A DNA stretch of 64,000 nt, from contig CAWJSE010000002.1 in assembly GCA_963845445.1 (NCBI GenBank), positions 248,001 through 312,000 of the forward strand, written 5' to 3'. The stretch is from JABDBL01 sp963845445. Its GTDB lineage: Bacteria; Cyanobacteriota; Vampirovibrionia; Obscuribacterales; Obscuribacteraceae. The translations under genes were made by a program, and so were the position numbers. The notes beneath the pieces are model-generated. The model did not search any database. It had not been told where the DNA came from and saw only the letters and a program-made list of their open reading frames with translations. Shown here one piece after another: positions 16,363 to 25,993 of this stretch (positions are counted from its first letter, which is position 1; each line of letters opens with the position of its first letter).

Positions 16363-17112
16363 ATGTTTGAGCGTTTTTTCAATGTGATTCGATCTATTTT
16401 TGGCGCTTTGCTTGGCAAAGTTGAAGACCCGGCACTTTTACTAGAGCAAACTTATCAAGATTTAAATGCCAATGTTATGCAAGTACGACAAGCAGTAGCA
16501 CAGGCCTTGGCTACCGAAAAACAAATAGAGCAGCAGTATTTAAAAAATCAAGAGCAAGTTAAAACTTGGCACAATAGAGCTGCTATGGCGGTTAAAGAAG
16601 GAAAAGACGATCTTGCCAAACAAGCATTGCAGCGTAAACAACAATATACCCAGGTAATGGGTGAGCAGGAAATATTACTTAAGAACCAACACCAAACAAC
16701 AGAGTCATTGAGGGCGAGACTAGCCGAATTAGAGGAAGAAGTACAAAAAGCTTATTCCAAAAAACAAGTATTGATAGCTCGCGACAAAGCAGCACAGGCT
16801 ACTAGCAAAGCTAATGAACTATTATCTAAGACAAACGCCTATGGCACTCTTTCTGTGATGGACAGAATGGAAACAAAAGTAGAAGAAAAAGAAGCAAGAG
16901 CAGCTGCTCTTGCGGAATTATCTGGTGACAATTTAGAAAAGCAATTTAAAAACATTGAAACAAAAAGCGATATCAATGACGACCTTGCTGCCCTAAAGAA
17001 TGAATTAGGCATGGGTGGTACAAGAATAGAAATCAAAGAGCCAATTTTATTGGAAGAACATAAAAAGTCTACTGAAATTGTCGAGGCTCAAGATATAAGT
17101 GATCAAGCCTAA
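16363..17112 (+). CDS. PspA/VIPP1 (IM30) family membrane-protection protein
   Basis: PspA/VIPP1 family ESCRT-III-like protein that coats and stabilises membranes under stress. The 249-residue protein starts with the amphipathic helix MFERFFNVIRSIFGALLGKV, then DPALLLEQTYQDL and a long coiled coil (QKAYSKKQVLIARDKAAQA), closing with LAALKNELG, the usual end of the core. About 25 further residues form a C-terminal extension, which recalls VIPP1 more than enterobacterial PspA. GGAG lies 10 bases before the ATG. The NfeD-like and flotillin genes follow on the same strand, a known association in membrane stress. Confidence 0.92.
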   Translation: MFERFFNVIRSIFGALLGKVEDPALLLEQTYQDLNANVMQVRQAVAQALATEKQIEQQYLKNQEQVKTWHNRAAMAVKEGKDDLAKQALQRKQQYTQVMGEQEILLKNQHQTTESLRARLAELEEEVQKAYSKKQVLIARDKAAQATSKANELLSKTNAYGTLSVMDRMETKVEEKEARAAALAELSGDNLEKQFKNIETKSDINDDLAALKNELGMGGTRIEIKEPILLEEHKKSTEIVEAQDISDQA

Positions 17113-17201
17113 GACTAATCCAAGCAAATGTTTATTTTTGTTAGTTTTCGGGTACTCACTGGATAACAGTTAGGTAATCATTACGATAACCGAGTACTTA
17201 T

Positions 17202-18043
17202 ATGTTGACTCTTGATTTATTGCCCAAGTTTATTTAATTAGTTTACTAGTCGGCGGCGGCTTTATAATTTTCAACTTCTTCATGGGGCAGGTGAATCATC
17301 TTGCTTCTGATCACCATGGTTTGCATTTACCAGGCGGACACGCAAGCGGACATGACAGTGCGATTGCACATGGTAGCTCAACAGGGCACCAAATAGGACA
17401 TAATGTTGGGCATTCGCTGCCACACAATATAAGTCATGCTTCTCATGGTCTGCACGGTTCTTTGGCTCACAACGATGGGTCAAATTCGCAATCTCAAGCT
17501 GGAATGGATAATTTTATTTCAGCCGACATCATAAAAAGCCTGCGCCGTCGCTTAGAAGCCTTTGTGCAGGAAGAGGATATTCCTTCGCGAATTGGCATGC
17601 TAGTTATATCTTTTTTAAGTCCTATGCGTATTGCTCTTTGGCTAACTTTTTTTGGCTGTTCTGGGTTTTTTATTTATCGCTTATTACCTTGGTTATCTGC
17701 TTTATCTTTAATCCCAGCCGTAATTATTGCTTTTGTGGCTAGCAAAATTTTTAGTACTTTGATTTGCTGGGCAATGAATTCTATGCAATCCCCAGGTGTT
17801 CACTGTCTGGACGATTTGATTGGAACTGTCGCCGTAGTCAATACTCCCATGAACTACAATCAAATCGGTGAAATTGTTTATATGATTGATTCTGTACGAT
17901 CGAATTGTGCCGCTAAACCAGTATCAGAAGGACTTGAAATCAAACGGGGACAAAGAGTGATGATTGTTGACATGAAAGAGCATATTGCTCTGGTCGAACC
18001 TGTAACTGATCCAATCCTATTACAAGATTTGTCTGATCGATAA
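17202..18043 (+). CDS. NfeD-like membrane protein with His-rich segment; start frameshifted
   Basis: Membrane protein with two or three helices and an NfeD-type OB-fold at the C-terminus (NQIGEIVYMIDSVRSN to HIALVEP). NfeD proteins pair with flotillins, and a flotillin gene follows. As written, the uninterrupted frame starts with ATG at 17282, but frame-open sequence before it encodes a hydrophobic helix (QVYLISLLVGGGFIIFNFF) without a start. Adding one T to the T3 at 17216-17218 joins it to ATG 17202 as MLTLDFIAQVY, a normal NfeD-like beginning. Residues just after the helix are extremely His/Gly-rich (about 16 His in 60), an unusual metal-binding-like insertion. Confidence 0.72.
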
Positions 18044-18155
18044 AATTCGCACAGTCATACTTAATATGCTGCTGCGATATTTTTGTCTTTAGAGAGGTAT
18101 ATTGCTGTGGGTATATTCACCGTGCAAATATTATCTGCCTTTGGAGGATTTCTAT

Positions 18156-19697
18156 ATGTTTGGTCTTGAGCCGCTCTTTGTTGGTGTCGGTGGCTTCGTT
18201 TTTATCGCGTTAACATTTTTTGGTGCTTTAACAGCGATGTTTTACCAAAAATGTGGTCCAAACCAGGCCATGATAATTTCAGGCTTACGTCACGGTGCCC
18301 GCAGATATCGCATTGTTGCTGGCGGAGGCGGTGTTCTTATTCCGTTCTTTCAACAAAGAAGCGATTTAAGTTTAGAAGTAATGACAATAGAAGTGCATTC
18401 GCAAGCACCAATGATTACCAAGACCGGGGTACCTATTTTTGTGGAGGGCGTGGCCCAAGTTAAGGTAAAAGGTGATGAAGACTCAATTGCTACAGCAGCC
18501 GAACAATTTTTAGGTAAAACAAATGAAGAGATAGCCACAATTGCTCACGAAACTCTCGTAGGACACCTGCGCGCCATATTAGGGACTATGACCGTTGAAG
18601 AATTGATTCAAAGCTTTGATTCGTTTGCCCAACGAGTGCAAGAAGTTTCTATTGGTGATTTAGCTAAAATGGGTTTGACAGTTGTTTCTTTCACTATCAA
18701 AGAAATCAAAGATGAGGTTGGTTATTTAGATTCTTTAGGTAAACAACGTACTGCCGAAGCCAAGCGTTCTGCTGATATCGGCGTGGCATTCGCCTCTAAA
18801 GAAACGCAAATTGCTCAGGCTCAAGCGCAAAGAGATGCGGCCATTGCTCAAGCTCAGGCAACAGAAGAAGGGGCCAAAGCAAAGCTCATGGCGGATACAC
18901 GAGTAGCCGAAGCATCCAAAAACTTTCAAGTAAATCAGGCCACTTATGTTGGTGAAGTATCACAGCAAAAGGCTTCTACCGACATGATGTATGACATTGT
19001 CAAAGCCCAGAGCCAACAAAAATTAGTTGAAGAGACACAACAAATAAAAATAGTAGAAGCACAGAAAGAAGTAGAATTACAAGAAGTAGAAGTACAAAGA
19101 CGCCAGGTGCAGTTAACTGCTGAAGTCACTAAACCAGCAGAAGCAGAATTATCACGCATTAAACTGATGGCCCAAGCCAATCAAGAAAAAAGACGCATGC
19201 TTGCAGAAGCCGAAGCTTTGGCTACTAAATTGCAAGCTCAGGCAGCTGCCGAAGCAACTAGATTGAAATCAATGGCCGAAGCCGAGGCGGCTAAAGTAGT
19301 GGGTATAGCGCAAGCGGAGGCTTTAAAAGCTAAAGGTTTGGCTGAAGCAGCTGTTATAGAAGCTAAAGGTCAAGCTGAAGCAAATGCTATGACTAACAAA
19401 GCCGAGGCTTATAAACAATATAACGAAGCTGCCATGGCCAGTATGATTGTAGATAGATTGCCTGAAATGGTGCAAGCAGCTGCTGGTCCATTATCCAAAA
19501 TTGGCCAGATGACAGTACTTTCTACCAGCGGTGATGGCACTGGCGCCAGTAAAATTACAGGCGATGTCATGAATGTTGCTGCTCAAAGCCTGAGCATGAT
19601 CAAAGGCTTAACCGGCATAGACGTCGCTCAGGCAATTAAAAATGCCGACGGTAAAAAGAGCAATGGTTCTACAGATGAAAAGCCTAATAAAAGCTGA
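18156..19697 (+). CDS. floT: Flotillin-like SPFH-domain protein
   Basis: Flotillin family protein that organises membrane microdomains. The start at 18156 is set by GGAGGA eight bases upstream; a further in-frame start at 18102 lacks one. An N-terminal membrane hairpin (LFVGVGGFVFIALTFFGALT) is followed by the SPFH domain (about residues 40-200, with ITKTGVPIFVEGVAQVKVKG) and then a long Ala/Glu/Gln coiled coil with repeated AEAxA motifs. Length 513 fits FloT/YqiK proteins. It is probably cotranscribed with the NfeD-like gene 112 bases upstream and perhaps with the pspA-like gene. Confidence 0.93.
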   Translation: MFGLEPLFVGVGGFVFIALTFFGALTAMFYQKCGPNQAMIISGLRHGARRYRIVAGGGGVLIPFFQQRSDLSLEVMTIEVHSQAPMITKTGVPIFVEGVAQVKVKGDEDSIATAAEQFLGKTNEEIATIAHETLVGHLRAILGTMTVEELIQSFDSFAQRVQEVSIGDLAKMGLTVVSFTIKEIKDEVGYLDSLGKQRTAEAKRSADIGVAFASKETQIAQAQAQRDAAIAQAQATEEGAKAKLMADTRVAEASKNFQVNQATYVGEVSQQKASTDMMYDIVKAQSQQKLVEETQQIKIVEAQKEVELQEVEVQRRQVQLTAEVTKPAEAELSRIKLMAQANQEKRRMLAEAEALATKLQAQAAAEATRLKSMAEAEAAKVVGIAQAEALKAKGLAEAAVIEAKGQAEANAMTNKAEAYKQYNEAAMASMIVDRLPEMVQAAAGPLSKIGQMTVLSTSGDGTGASKITGDVMNVAAQSLSMIKGLTGIDVAQAIKNADGKKSNGSTDEKPNKS

Positions 19698-19707
19698 TTG
19701 CTCAAAA

Positions 19708-21996
19708 TCACTTTATACTAGCTAAATCATCTTTCAGGGCGACAATATCAGGATAGCGTTTAGCAAGATCAAGTTCTGTCGCTCGGGCAACCAGATCATC
19801 TAAAGACGCAGTTATTTGAGAATTGTGTTCAATCGGATGTGATATCGAAATAGGCATTGGGTCTGAACCTGTCAGTAGAAAATAAAGTGTTGCTCCCATA
19901 GCATAAATATCGCTTTGTGTAGTTGGTGCTCCCCTAAATTGTTCTGGTGGCAAATATGCTGGTTTGCCTACAACAGTGCCGGTAGTTGTAGATTCGGTGT
20001 TTTGGGCAACGTTAAAATCGATGAGCTTAAGAGTGCCATATTTGCTTAAAATTAAATTGTCTGGTGTGAAATCTCTATGCACCACCGGTGGTACCTGGCG
20101 ATGTAAATACGAAAGAATATCACACATTTGATTAGCTAAGGCGATGGTGTTTTCTGTGTTTAGAGGGCCATTGTTGTCGACTATATTTCTCATGGAAGAT
20201 CCATCAATATGTTCTAAAACAAGATAAGCTCTATGGTCCTCTACAAAGAAATCTAATAAGCGCACAATTTGTGGATGAGTCAATTGGCTTAATATGCGTG
20301 CTTCATTTTCGAATTGTTTGAGTGCACTTTTACGTATACTGATGTCTACATAGACCGGGAGAATAAACTCCTTTAATACTACTTCTTGATGATTGGAACA
20401 ATCTTCTACGAGGTAAGCAAATCCTTGTCCGCCAGTACCCAATGAACCAAGAACTTTATAACGATCATTTTTTAAAACAGCATCGTTTATCAATGGCTTA
20501 AAGCGCTCTCGTTTGGGAGGCGCGCTTAAAGCTTGCAGCCAAAGCTCAGTATAACTATAATCCGAAGGGGGCTGTAAACTTTCTATTACTCGAGCATCTC
20601 TGCTTATAGTCGGCGCCCAAGTGCGGATAGCATTCAACAGTAATTGCTTGTCCTCATAAGAATCAAGAGCGTTGAGAGGAATCTTGTTAATGTAGTTTTT
20701 ATCATCTCTAAAGCATAGTCTGGCTGTTTTTGCAGCAGCTTGATTGGACTTTTGTTCTATATAGATACTGGTTATTTTAGACCATTGAGAGTAATTGCCA
20801 TTCTTGCTAAACAAGCGCCGGCGCCATAAAAAACGTATTCCTTTCTCACCCAGTCCCAGGTGCGTGGGCCTGATGAAAAATGCTACCAGGGCCAGTACCG
20901 CACACAGTACCAGAAAAATTATGAATTGAAATATAAAATTGATATTGGCCTGGGCCATGGCACTATTTACCTCTGGGCTCTGTGTGCCTGCACCAGGAAA
21001 TGATAAAGGTAGCCAGGTAGAAATCAATAAAACACCAAAAATTACCAAAGTGGGACCACCAAACCACATCAATAATAGACGTGTTCCCTTTGCCACTCCT
21101 CTAGCTTTGAATCTTTGCTTAAACCACCTTTCTAGCTCAGGATAGGCATGATAACGTATCGTTATATTTGTACCGTCATATACTTTATTTTCTTGATTGA
21201 CTGCCAACCCTTCATTTGCATTTAATTTTCCTGATAGTGAAAGTGCTGAATACGTAATCCAAGCAGTTTGGGATAAAAACCAGCAGAACCCATATACAAA
21301 TGCTTGATTTATAGTGGATGGCAATATAAGCAACATCAAAGCAGCGGCGCCAGCTAAGGCGACTGACCAGTAGCCCAATTTTGCGCCAATTCGTTCTTTC
21401 TGTTTCTCTGGAGCTTTCTCGTCAATGAATTTACCGCACTTAATAGGAGCATAAGCCAGTGTTGCCAACCACAAGTAAAAGAATGGATCTAATAACCTGC
21501 TAAGATTGTAATTTGTGACCAGGGGTAAGAAAATATAGTGCAGAGCGCATACCAAAATCAATTCAACTAAAGTCAGTGGTGCGTCCCCTTTGTAACGCTT
21601 GGCAAAGGCGCGATTAAGTGTAAACAGCCAGTAAGACCAATAAACTTGAAAAGGCAAAGCCACCCAATAATCAAATAATCCATTGTAATTTAACATCGAA
21701 AGGCAAAGCGTCAAAAGCAAACAAATAGTAAGACCAATAATTGTTTGCATGATCGAAGGCAGCGCCCTTTGGTAGGCAGAATTATTGATCAAAGCTTTAT
21801 TGTCTAATATTTTGGAAGCACCAAGGGTACCGCCTTTGTTTGGCACCAATTTTGACAGTTGATCTTTAGATGCTGCTTCAGCATCAACTAGTATGCTTGT
21901 TTGCTGGTTTTCAGGATTGCAAAAATCCGCAGCACTAGTTGCTCCGGAGGCAAAACTGCTTTCTTTGTCCTTTAAATTATCCTTGGGATTATTCAT
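19708..21996 (-). CDS. Membrane Ser/Thr protein kinase, C-terminal kinase domain
   Basis: Eukaryotic-type Ser/Thr kinase of 762 residues with the kinase domain at the C-terminus (about 495-760) and some eight to ten predicted membrane helices before it, the reverse of the PknB layout. Kinase motifs: Gly loop GTGGQGFAY, ATP-binding Lys in VVLKEF, catalytic loop HRDFTPDN, and APE equivalent PPEQF. Two departures: the loop has Thr where Ser/Thr kinases usually have Lys (HRDxKxxN), and DFG is DFN. The catalytic Asp and metal Asp are present, so activity is plausible. It lies 37 bases after a second kinase gene on the same strand. Confidence 0.9.
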   Translation of the reverse strand: MNNPKDNLKDKESSFASGATSAADFCNPENQQTSILVDAEAASKDQLSKLVPNKGGTLGASKILDNKALINNSAYQRALPSIMQTIIGLTICLLLTLCLSMLNYNGLFDYWVALPFQVYWSYWLFTLNRAFAKRYKGDAPLTLVELILVCALHYIFLPLVTNYNLSRLLDPFFYLWLATLAYAPIKCGKFIDEKAPEKQKERIGAKLGYWSVALAGAAALMLLILPSTINQAFVYGFCWFLSQTAWITYSALSLSGKLNANEGLAVNQENKVYDGTNITIRYHAYPELERWFKQRFKARGVAKGTRLLLMWFGGPTLVIFGVLLISTWLPLSFPGAGTQSPEVNSAMAQANINFIFQFIIFLVLCAVLALVAFFIRPTHLGLGEKGIRFLWRRRLFSKNGNYSQWSKITSIYIEQKSNQAAAKTARLCFRDDKNYINKIPLNALDSYEDKQLLLNAIRTWAPTISRDARVIESLQPPSDYSYTELWLQALSAPPKRERFKPLINDAVLKNDRYKVLGSLGTGGQGFAYLVEDCSNHQEVVLKEFILPVYVDISIRKSALKQFENEARILSQLTHPQIVRLLDFFVEDHRAYLVLEHIDGSSMRNIVDNNGPLNTENTIALANQMCDILSYLHRQVPPVVHRDFTPDNLILSKYGTLKLIDFNVAQNTESTTTGTVVGKPAYLPPEQFRGAPTTQSDIYAMGATLYFLLTGSDPMPISISHPIEHNSQITASLDDLVARATELDLAKRYPDIVALKDDLASIK

Positions 21997-22033
21997 ACTA
22001 TAAACTTTTAAATGTCCCTATAGAAAATATCAC

Positions 22034-23485
22034 TTATATGGAACTTAACTCAATCTCTGTCGGTGTGTCAGTTTTAAAATTCGCGGCTAATCCTTTTAAA
22101 GCTTTTTCTACTTCGGCTGCGTCATGATATCGATCCTCTGCTTCAAATGCTGTGCACTTAGCTACCATTTGATCCAGCGACGAATCAATACTGGCTAATA
22201 TGCTTTTAGGATGTGCAGATGTGAGCGGCATGGGATCTTGACCTGTGAGCAAATAATTAATTGTGCAACCAAGTGCATAAATATCACTTTGTAAAATGGC
22301 TTTGCCACGCAATTGTTCAGGCGGTATATAGGCCTGCTTTCCTATTATGGTTCCGGTTGCTGCACCTAAAAATTGATTTGCTGCGCCGAAATCAATTAAA
22401 ACGATTTCGCCTTTATTGGTAAGAATAAGATTGTCCGGTGTTAAGTCGCGATGGATGATAGGTGGCTGTTGGCTGTGCAAATATTTTAAAATATCAGATA
22501 CGGTGATTGCCCATTCTATAACAGTAATCTGCGACACAGGACCATTTTGTTTTACATATTGTCTTAGATCCTGACCATTTAGATATTCGAGTACCAGATA
22601 GTGTCTACTGTCTTCAAAAAAATGATCTAAAACATGGGTGATGTTTGGGTGATCCAATTGTGCTAAAAGCTTGGCTTCGCGTACAAGATACTCTTCGGCC
22701 TCATTTTGCTTTTGTTTATCCGCATCCTTTGGCACCACAGCTTCTTTTAGAATAACTAAATCTAAACCGTTCATTTGAGCTAAATATATCGCTGATAAAC
22801 CGCCAAAAGCTAATTGGCGAATTATTTTAAATCGTCCATTCTGTAATGTATTATCCGGCTCAAGAGGAATAAAAACTGTATTGGTGAAACGACGGCCTAA
22901 TTCTTCTTCCCACATTTGGGTATAGCCTTTTTTATGGCCACTGTGACTAGTATTTTGCAAATCATGTTGATAAGTAATTAACTCCGGGCTACGTTTGCAA
23001 TTGCTTGCCCATAATTCAATGGCCATTAGTAATTGTTCTAAGTCTTGCTTGCTCAGACAGGTGATTTTTAATGGTACTAATTCTCCAGTATTAAAACCTA
23101 GAGCGATCAAATTAAATCTTTTACTTTGTCCATAATCAATTAACTGAACATCAGTGAGGTCCGTCCACTCACGATTGCGTCCTGCCCTTAATCTGAACAA
23201 AAAAGATAAGGGGAAAGCAATGCCATTTTTTGAAATATGAATATATTTATCTTCGGAAAAGGCTGATAATCCAAGCAATGCCATTTGCAGAAAAACTAGA
23301 GAGCAACAGACTAAGATTACAATGTTTGAGGGAATCAAAGCAGGCCTAATTATTGTATTCCCTATTACGAAACCTAGCAGAGCTGGAATTAAAATGGCCC
23401 ATACCGGAAAAAGAATGGTGATGGACGAAAGAAGCACTCTTTTGGGCAAACTTCTATATTCAATGTGCAATTGCAGATCTGCCAT
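22034..23485 (-). CDS. Membrane Ser/Thr protein kinase
   Basis: Second Ser/Thr kinase, 483 residues: two hydrophobic segments near residues 17-75, a PH-like or otherwise uncharacterised region, then a kinase domain from about 218 to 470. Motifs: Lys in VILKEA, catalytic loop HRDLTPDN (Thr instead of the usual Lys, as in the neighbouring kinase), intact DFG, and PPEQL. The Gly loop is degenerate (AFGGLSAIY). The two kinases share layout and loop sequence and are likely paralogues. A TPR membrane protein gene lies 25 bases upstream, suggesting cotranscription and perhaps a signalling partner. Confidence 0.9.
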   Translation of the reverse strand: MADLQLHIEYRSLPKRVLLSSITILFPVWAILIPALLGFVIGNTIIRPALIPSNIVILVCCSLVFLQMALLGLSAFSEDKYIHISKNGIAFPLSFLFRLRAGRNREWTDLTDVQLIDYGQSKRFNLIALGFNTGELVPLKITCLSKQDLEQLLMAIELWASNCKRSPELITYQHDLQNTSHSGHKKGYTQMWEEELGRRFTNTVFIPLEPDNTLQNGRFKIIRQLAFGGLSAIYLAQMNGLDLVILKEAVVPKDADKQKQNEAEEYLVREAKLLAQLDHPNITHVLDHFFEDSRHYLVLEYLNGQDLRQYVKQNGPVSQITVIEWAITVSDILKYLHSQQPPIIHRDLTPDNLILTNKGEIVLIDFGAANQFLGAATGTIIGKQAYIPPEQLRGKAILQSDIYALGCTINYLLTGQDPMPLTSAHPKSILASIDSSLDQMVAKCTAFEAEDRYHDAAEVEKALKGLAANFKTDTPTEIELSSI

Positions 23486-23510
23486 GCTAATCTTTTACCT
23501 TTGTTTGGCT

Positions 23511-24821
23511 TTATTTAACCCTAGGGTGAGTGCTTTTCTCTAGTGCGGACAACGTTTTTCTGATTGTTGGAACATTCGGTACATCCTTGCCGGCCGCTTC
23601 GTCCTGGAGCATGTCTTTTAAAATGTCGATTGCTTGATCATTGTTTTTATTTTTTTGATATGCCAGTGCTAATTTCTTTTGGCAATCATAATAATCTTTG
23701 GCATCAAAATAAGTGTAAAACTGCCTGATTACCTTTTTTGCTTCATAAATTTCGCTCAAATTAATTAGACAATTGACATAGGCCGGTAAACAGTCAGCAG
23801 TATTGTATAGGCTTCCGTTATGCACTTTTTGATCTATGTCCATTGCTCTTTTTAGCAAATCAGCCACTTCTTTTGTTTGCTCAAGTTTTGCTTTGGCTAA
23901 TCCCATTTCGCCAAGCCGATAAGCATTAAAATTAGTATTTCCCCAATCTTTTGAGATAGAAAAGGCCCGTTCGTAGCAGATATACGCTAAACCCCAGGCT
24001 TGTTTATCTTTGAACTTCTCACCGATATCCTGATAAGTATTTCCTTCTGAATTTCTTGTAGCCCCTGTCTGCCAAAACCGCGAAGCAGTCTTAGCCAGCG
24101 GATAAGCGGCATATGGATCGTCTTTATCTGTATAGTAGACAGCCAATCCGCGAATGGTTTCCACTAAATTAGTGGGAGTGCTACGATTAGGATCACCCAG
24201 ATTAGCCATTGCTTCTTTTATAAAATCATTTATCTCTTCTGTCTTTACCGGCTCAGTCTCAAGCAATATTTGAGCTAATTTAAAGTCCACTAAACTCAAT
24301 AATTGTTTATTCAGATTAGACGCTTTTATCTGTTTTGCGGCAGTTTTATAAATACTAATTGCTTGCTCATAATGTTTTGTCGCAGTTAAGGCGTCAGCAT
24401 AAGCCAAAACTATTTGCACAGACTGACTAGGTGGTAAAGCATTACTGATAGCGTAAAGCGCATTTAATCTCATGCCTAAAATGTTTGGAGAGTAGAGCGC
24501 TATTGACAAGCAAATGACTAAAATTATCCCCACTATAGCAATATGCTTCTGACTCAGGGGTTCAGTTAATAGAGGTCTTTTGTTAGTCTCCAAGTTCTCG
24601 CTGCCAGAAAGACCAAAAGCACCACTTTTAACAGCTTCTGCCTTTGACGCATTATTATTTACTTGCTCAGTAGATTGAGCAGGGGTCACAGCAAGCTTTT
24701 GTTCTGCTGGTTTGATTTCGCTCTTTATTTTAAAGCTACCTTCAGTAGGTGTTTTAATGCCGCCAAAATCAAGCTTCTCGCTTGCTTCTTTTTGTAATGG
24801 TGGCTTATCTTTGTCGTCCAT
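23511..24821 (-). CDS. Single-pass membrane protein with TPR-like repeats
   Basis: 436-residue protein, family not recognised beyond its repeats. Residues 1-90 are polar and probably disordered, 93-111 form a membrane helix (IAIVGIILVICLSIALY), and the rest has helical TPR-like units (ALTATKHYEQAISIYKTAAK, NKNNDQAIDILKDM). The repeats would lie outside the membrane side opposite the N-terminus. It precedes two kinase genes in a tight reverse-strand series, so a receptor or scaffold role in that signalling unit is possible (inference). Ends in KSTHPRVK. Confidence 0.85.
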   Translation of the reverse strand: MDDKDKPPLQKEASEKLDFGGIKTPTEGSFKIKSEIKPAEQKLAVTPAQSTEQVNNNASKAEAVKSGAFGLSGSENLETNKRPLLTEPLSQKHIAIVGIILVICLSIALYSPNILGMRLNALYAISNALPPSQSVQIVLAYADALTATKHYEQAISIYKTAAKQIKASNLNKQLLSLVDFKLAQILLETEPVKTEEINDFIKEAMANLGDPNRSTPTNLVETIRGLAVYYTDKDDPYAAYPLAKTASRFWQTGATRNSEGNTYQDIGEKFKDKQAWGLAYICYERAFSISKDWGNTNFNAYRLGEMGLAKAKLEQTKEVADLLKRAMDIDQKVHNGSLYNTADCLPAYVNCLINLSEIYEAKKVIRQFYTYFDAKDYYDCQKKLALAYQKNKNNDQAIDILKDMLQDEAAGKDVPNVPTIRKTLSALEKSTHPRVK

Positions 24822-24874
24822 TGAGCACCTATATGAAGGTATTAGATTTCTTCTTGCTTAGTAAGAATAGAAGG

Positions 24875-25993
24875 CTACTGCTTGTACCGGTCTGAATATG
24901 TTTCAAATAATTGCTTAAAATTACCATCCATAATAGCTTGTCTACATTTTTGTGCAATGGCAATCAGAAAGCTCATATTATGGATCGACAACAAAGTACT
25001 GGCGGTCATTTCTTTTATACGCACAAGATGATGCAAATAAGCTCGGCTATGATTTCTACAGGTATAACAAATACAATGCAAATCCAATGGATTTGTATCG
25101 AAAGCAAAGCTGCTAGATTTAAGTGCTATTCTTCCATCACTAGTAAAAGCGGCTCCGTGTCTGGCTAATCTTGTTGGTGATACACAATCAAACATATCGA
25201 TACCACATTTAATGGCATAAGCAATATCCCAAGGTGTACCTATACCCATAATGTAACGCGGCTTATTTTCAGGTAAAAATTTTGCTGTAAAGGCAGTGAT
25301 ATATTCAATGGCTTCTCTTTCTTCTCCAACTGCTACCCCGCCTATTGCATACCCGGCTAAATCGTAATTAGTAACATTTTTTGCTGAAATTTCGCGCAAA
25401 TCTTCGTAAGTGCTCCCTTGAATAATACCAAAGAGTGCTTGATCACTTTTGCGCTCATGAAATTCTACACATTCAGCTAGCCATTTATGAGTGCGCTCCA
25501 TAGCAGCTTTGGCCTGCTCATGAGTAGCTGGATTCTTTACACAGTCATCAAAAGCCATAATAATATCGGCAGCGATAATGTTTTGGATATGCATTGACTC
25601 TTTAGGACCAATAAAATGCTCATTTCCGCTGATATGGTCTTTAAAGAGAACACCTTCATCTGTAATTTTTCTCAGACCGTCCAAACTAAAGACTTGAAAA
25701 CCACCCGAGTCAGTTAACAGCGGCTTCGACCAATTAGCGAATTTATGCAAGCCACCGAACTGTTTTATCACCTCTAATCCTGGGCGCAAATATAAGTGGT
25801 AAGAATTACCAAGAATAATTTGTGCGCCGCTAGCTTTTACTTGATCAAAAGTCATAGCTTTAAGCGTACCATTGGTTCCGCAAGGCATAAAAGCAGGTGT
25901 TTCAAAGGTACCATGAGGCGTATTGACATAACCGGCTCTGGCACCAGACCACGGACAAATTGCCTGAATTTGGAAATATCTATTTTCTGGCAC
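24875..25993 (-). CDS. tgt: tRNA-guanine transglycosylase
   Basis: Queuine/preQ1 tRNA-ribosyltransferase, exchanging guanine-34 for preQ1 in tRNAs with GUN anticodons. The general acid/base Asp95 is in TDSGGFQVFSL, the nucleophile Asp is in the MFDCVSPTRLARHG segment (near 268), and the zinc site is CICYTC plus a downstream His (ASTLLSIHN). Length 372 is normal. The start is GTG at 25993, overlapping the 3' end of the upstream phosphatase gene by 14 bases. No other queuosine genes are in the window. Confidence 0.95.
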   Translation of the reverse strand: MPENRYFQIQAICPWSGARAGYVNTPHGTFETPAFMPCGTNGTLKAMTFDQVKASGAQIILGNSYHLYLRPGLEVIKQFGGLHKFANWSKPLLTDSGGFQVFSLDGLRKITDEGVLFKDHISGNEHFIGPKESMHIQNIIAADIIMAFDDCVKNPATHEQAKAAMERTHKWLAECVEFHERKSDQALFGIIQGSTYEDLREISAKNVTNYDLAGYAIGGVAVGEEREAIEYITAFTAKFLPENKPRYIMGIGTPWDIAYAIKCGIDMFDCVSPTRLARHGAAFTSDGRIALKSSSFAFDTNPLDLHCICYTCRNHSRAYLHHLVRIKEMTASTLLSIHNMSFLIAIAQKCRQAIMDGNFKQLFETYSDRYKQ

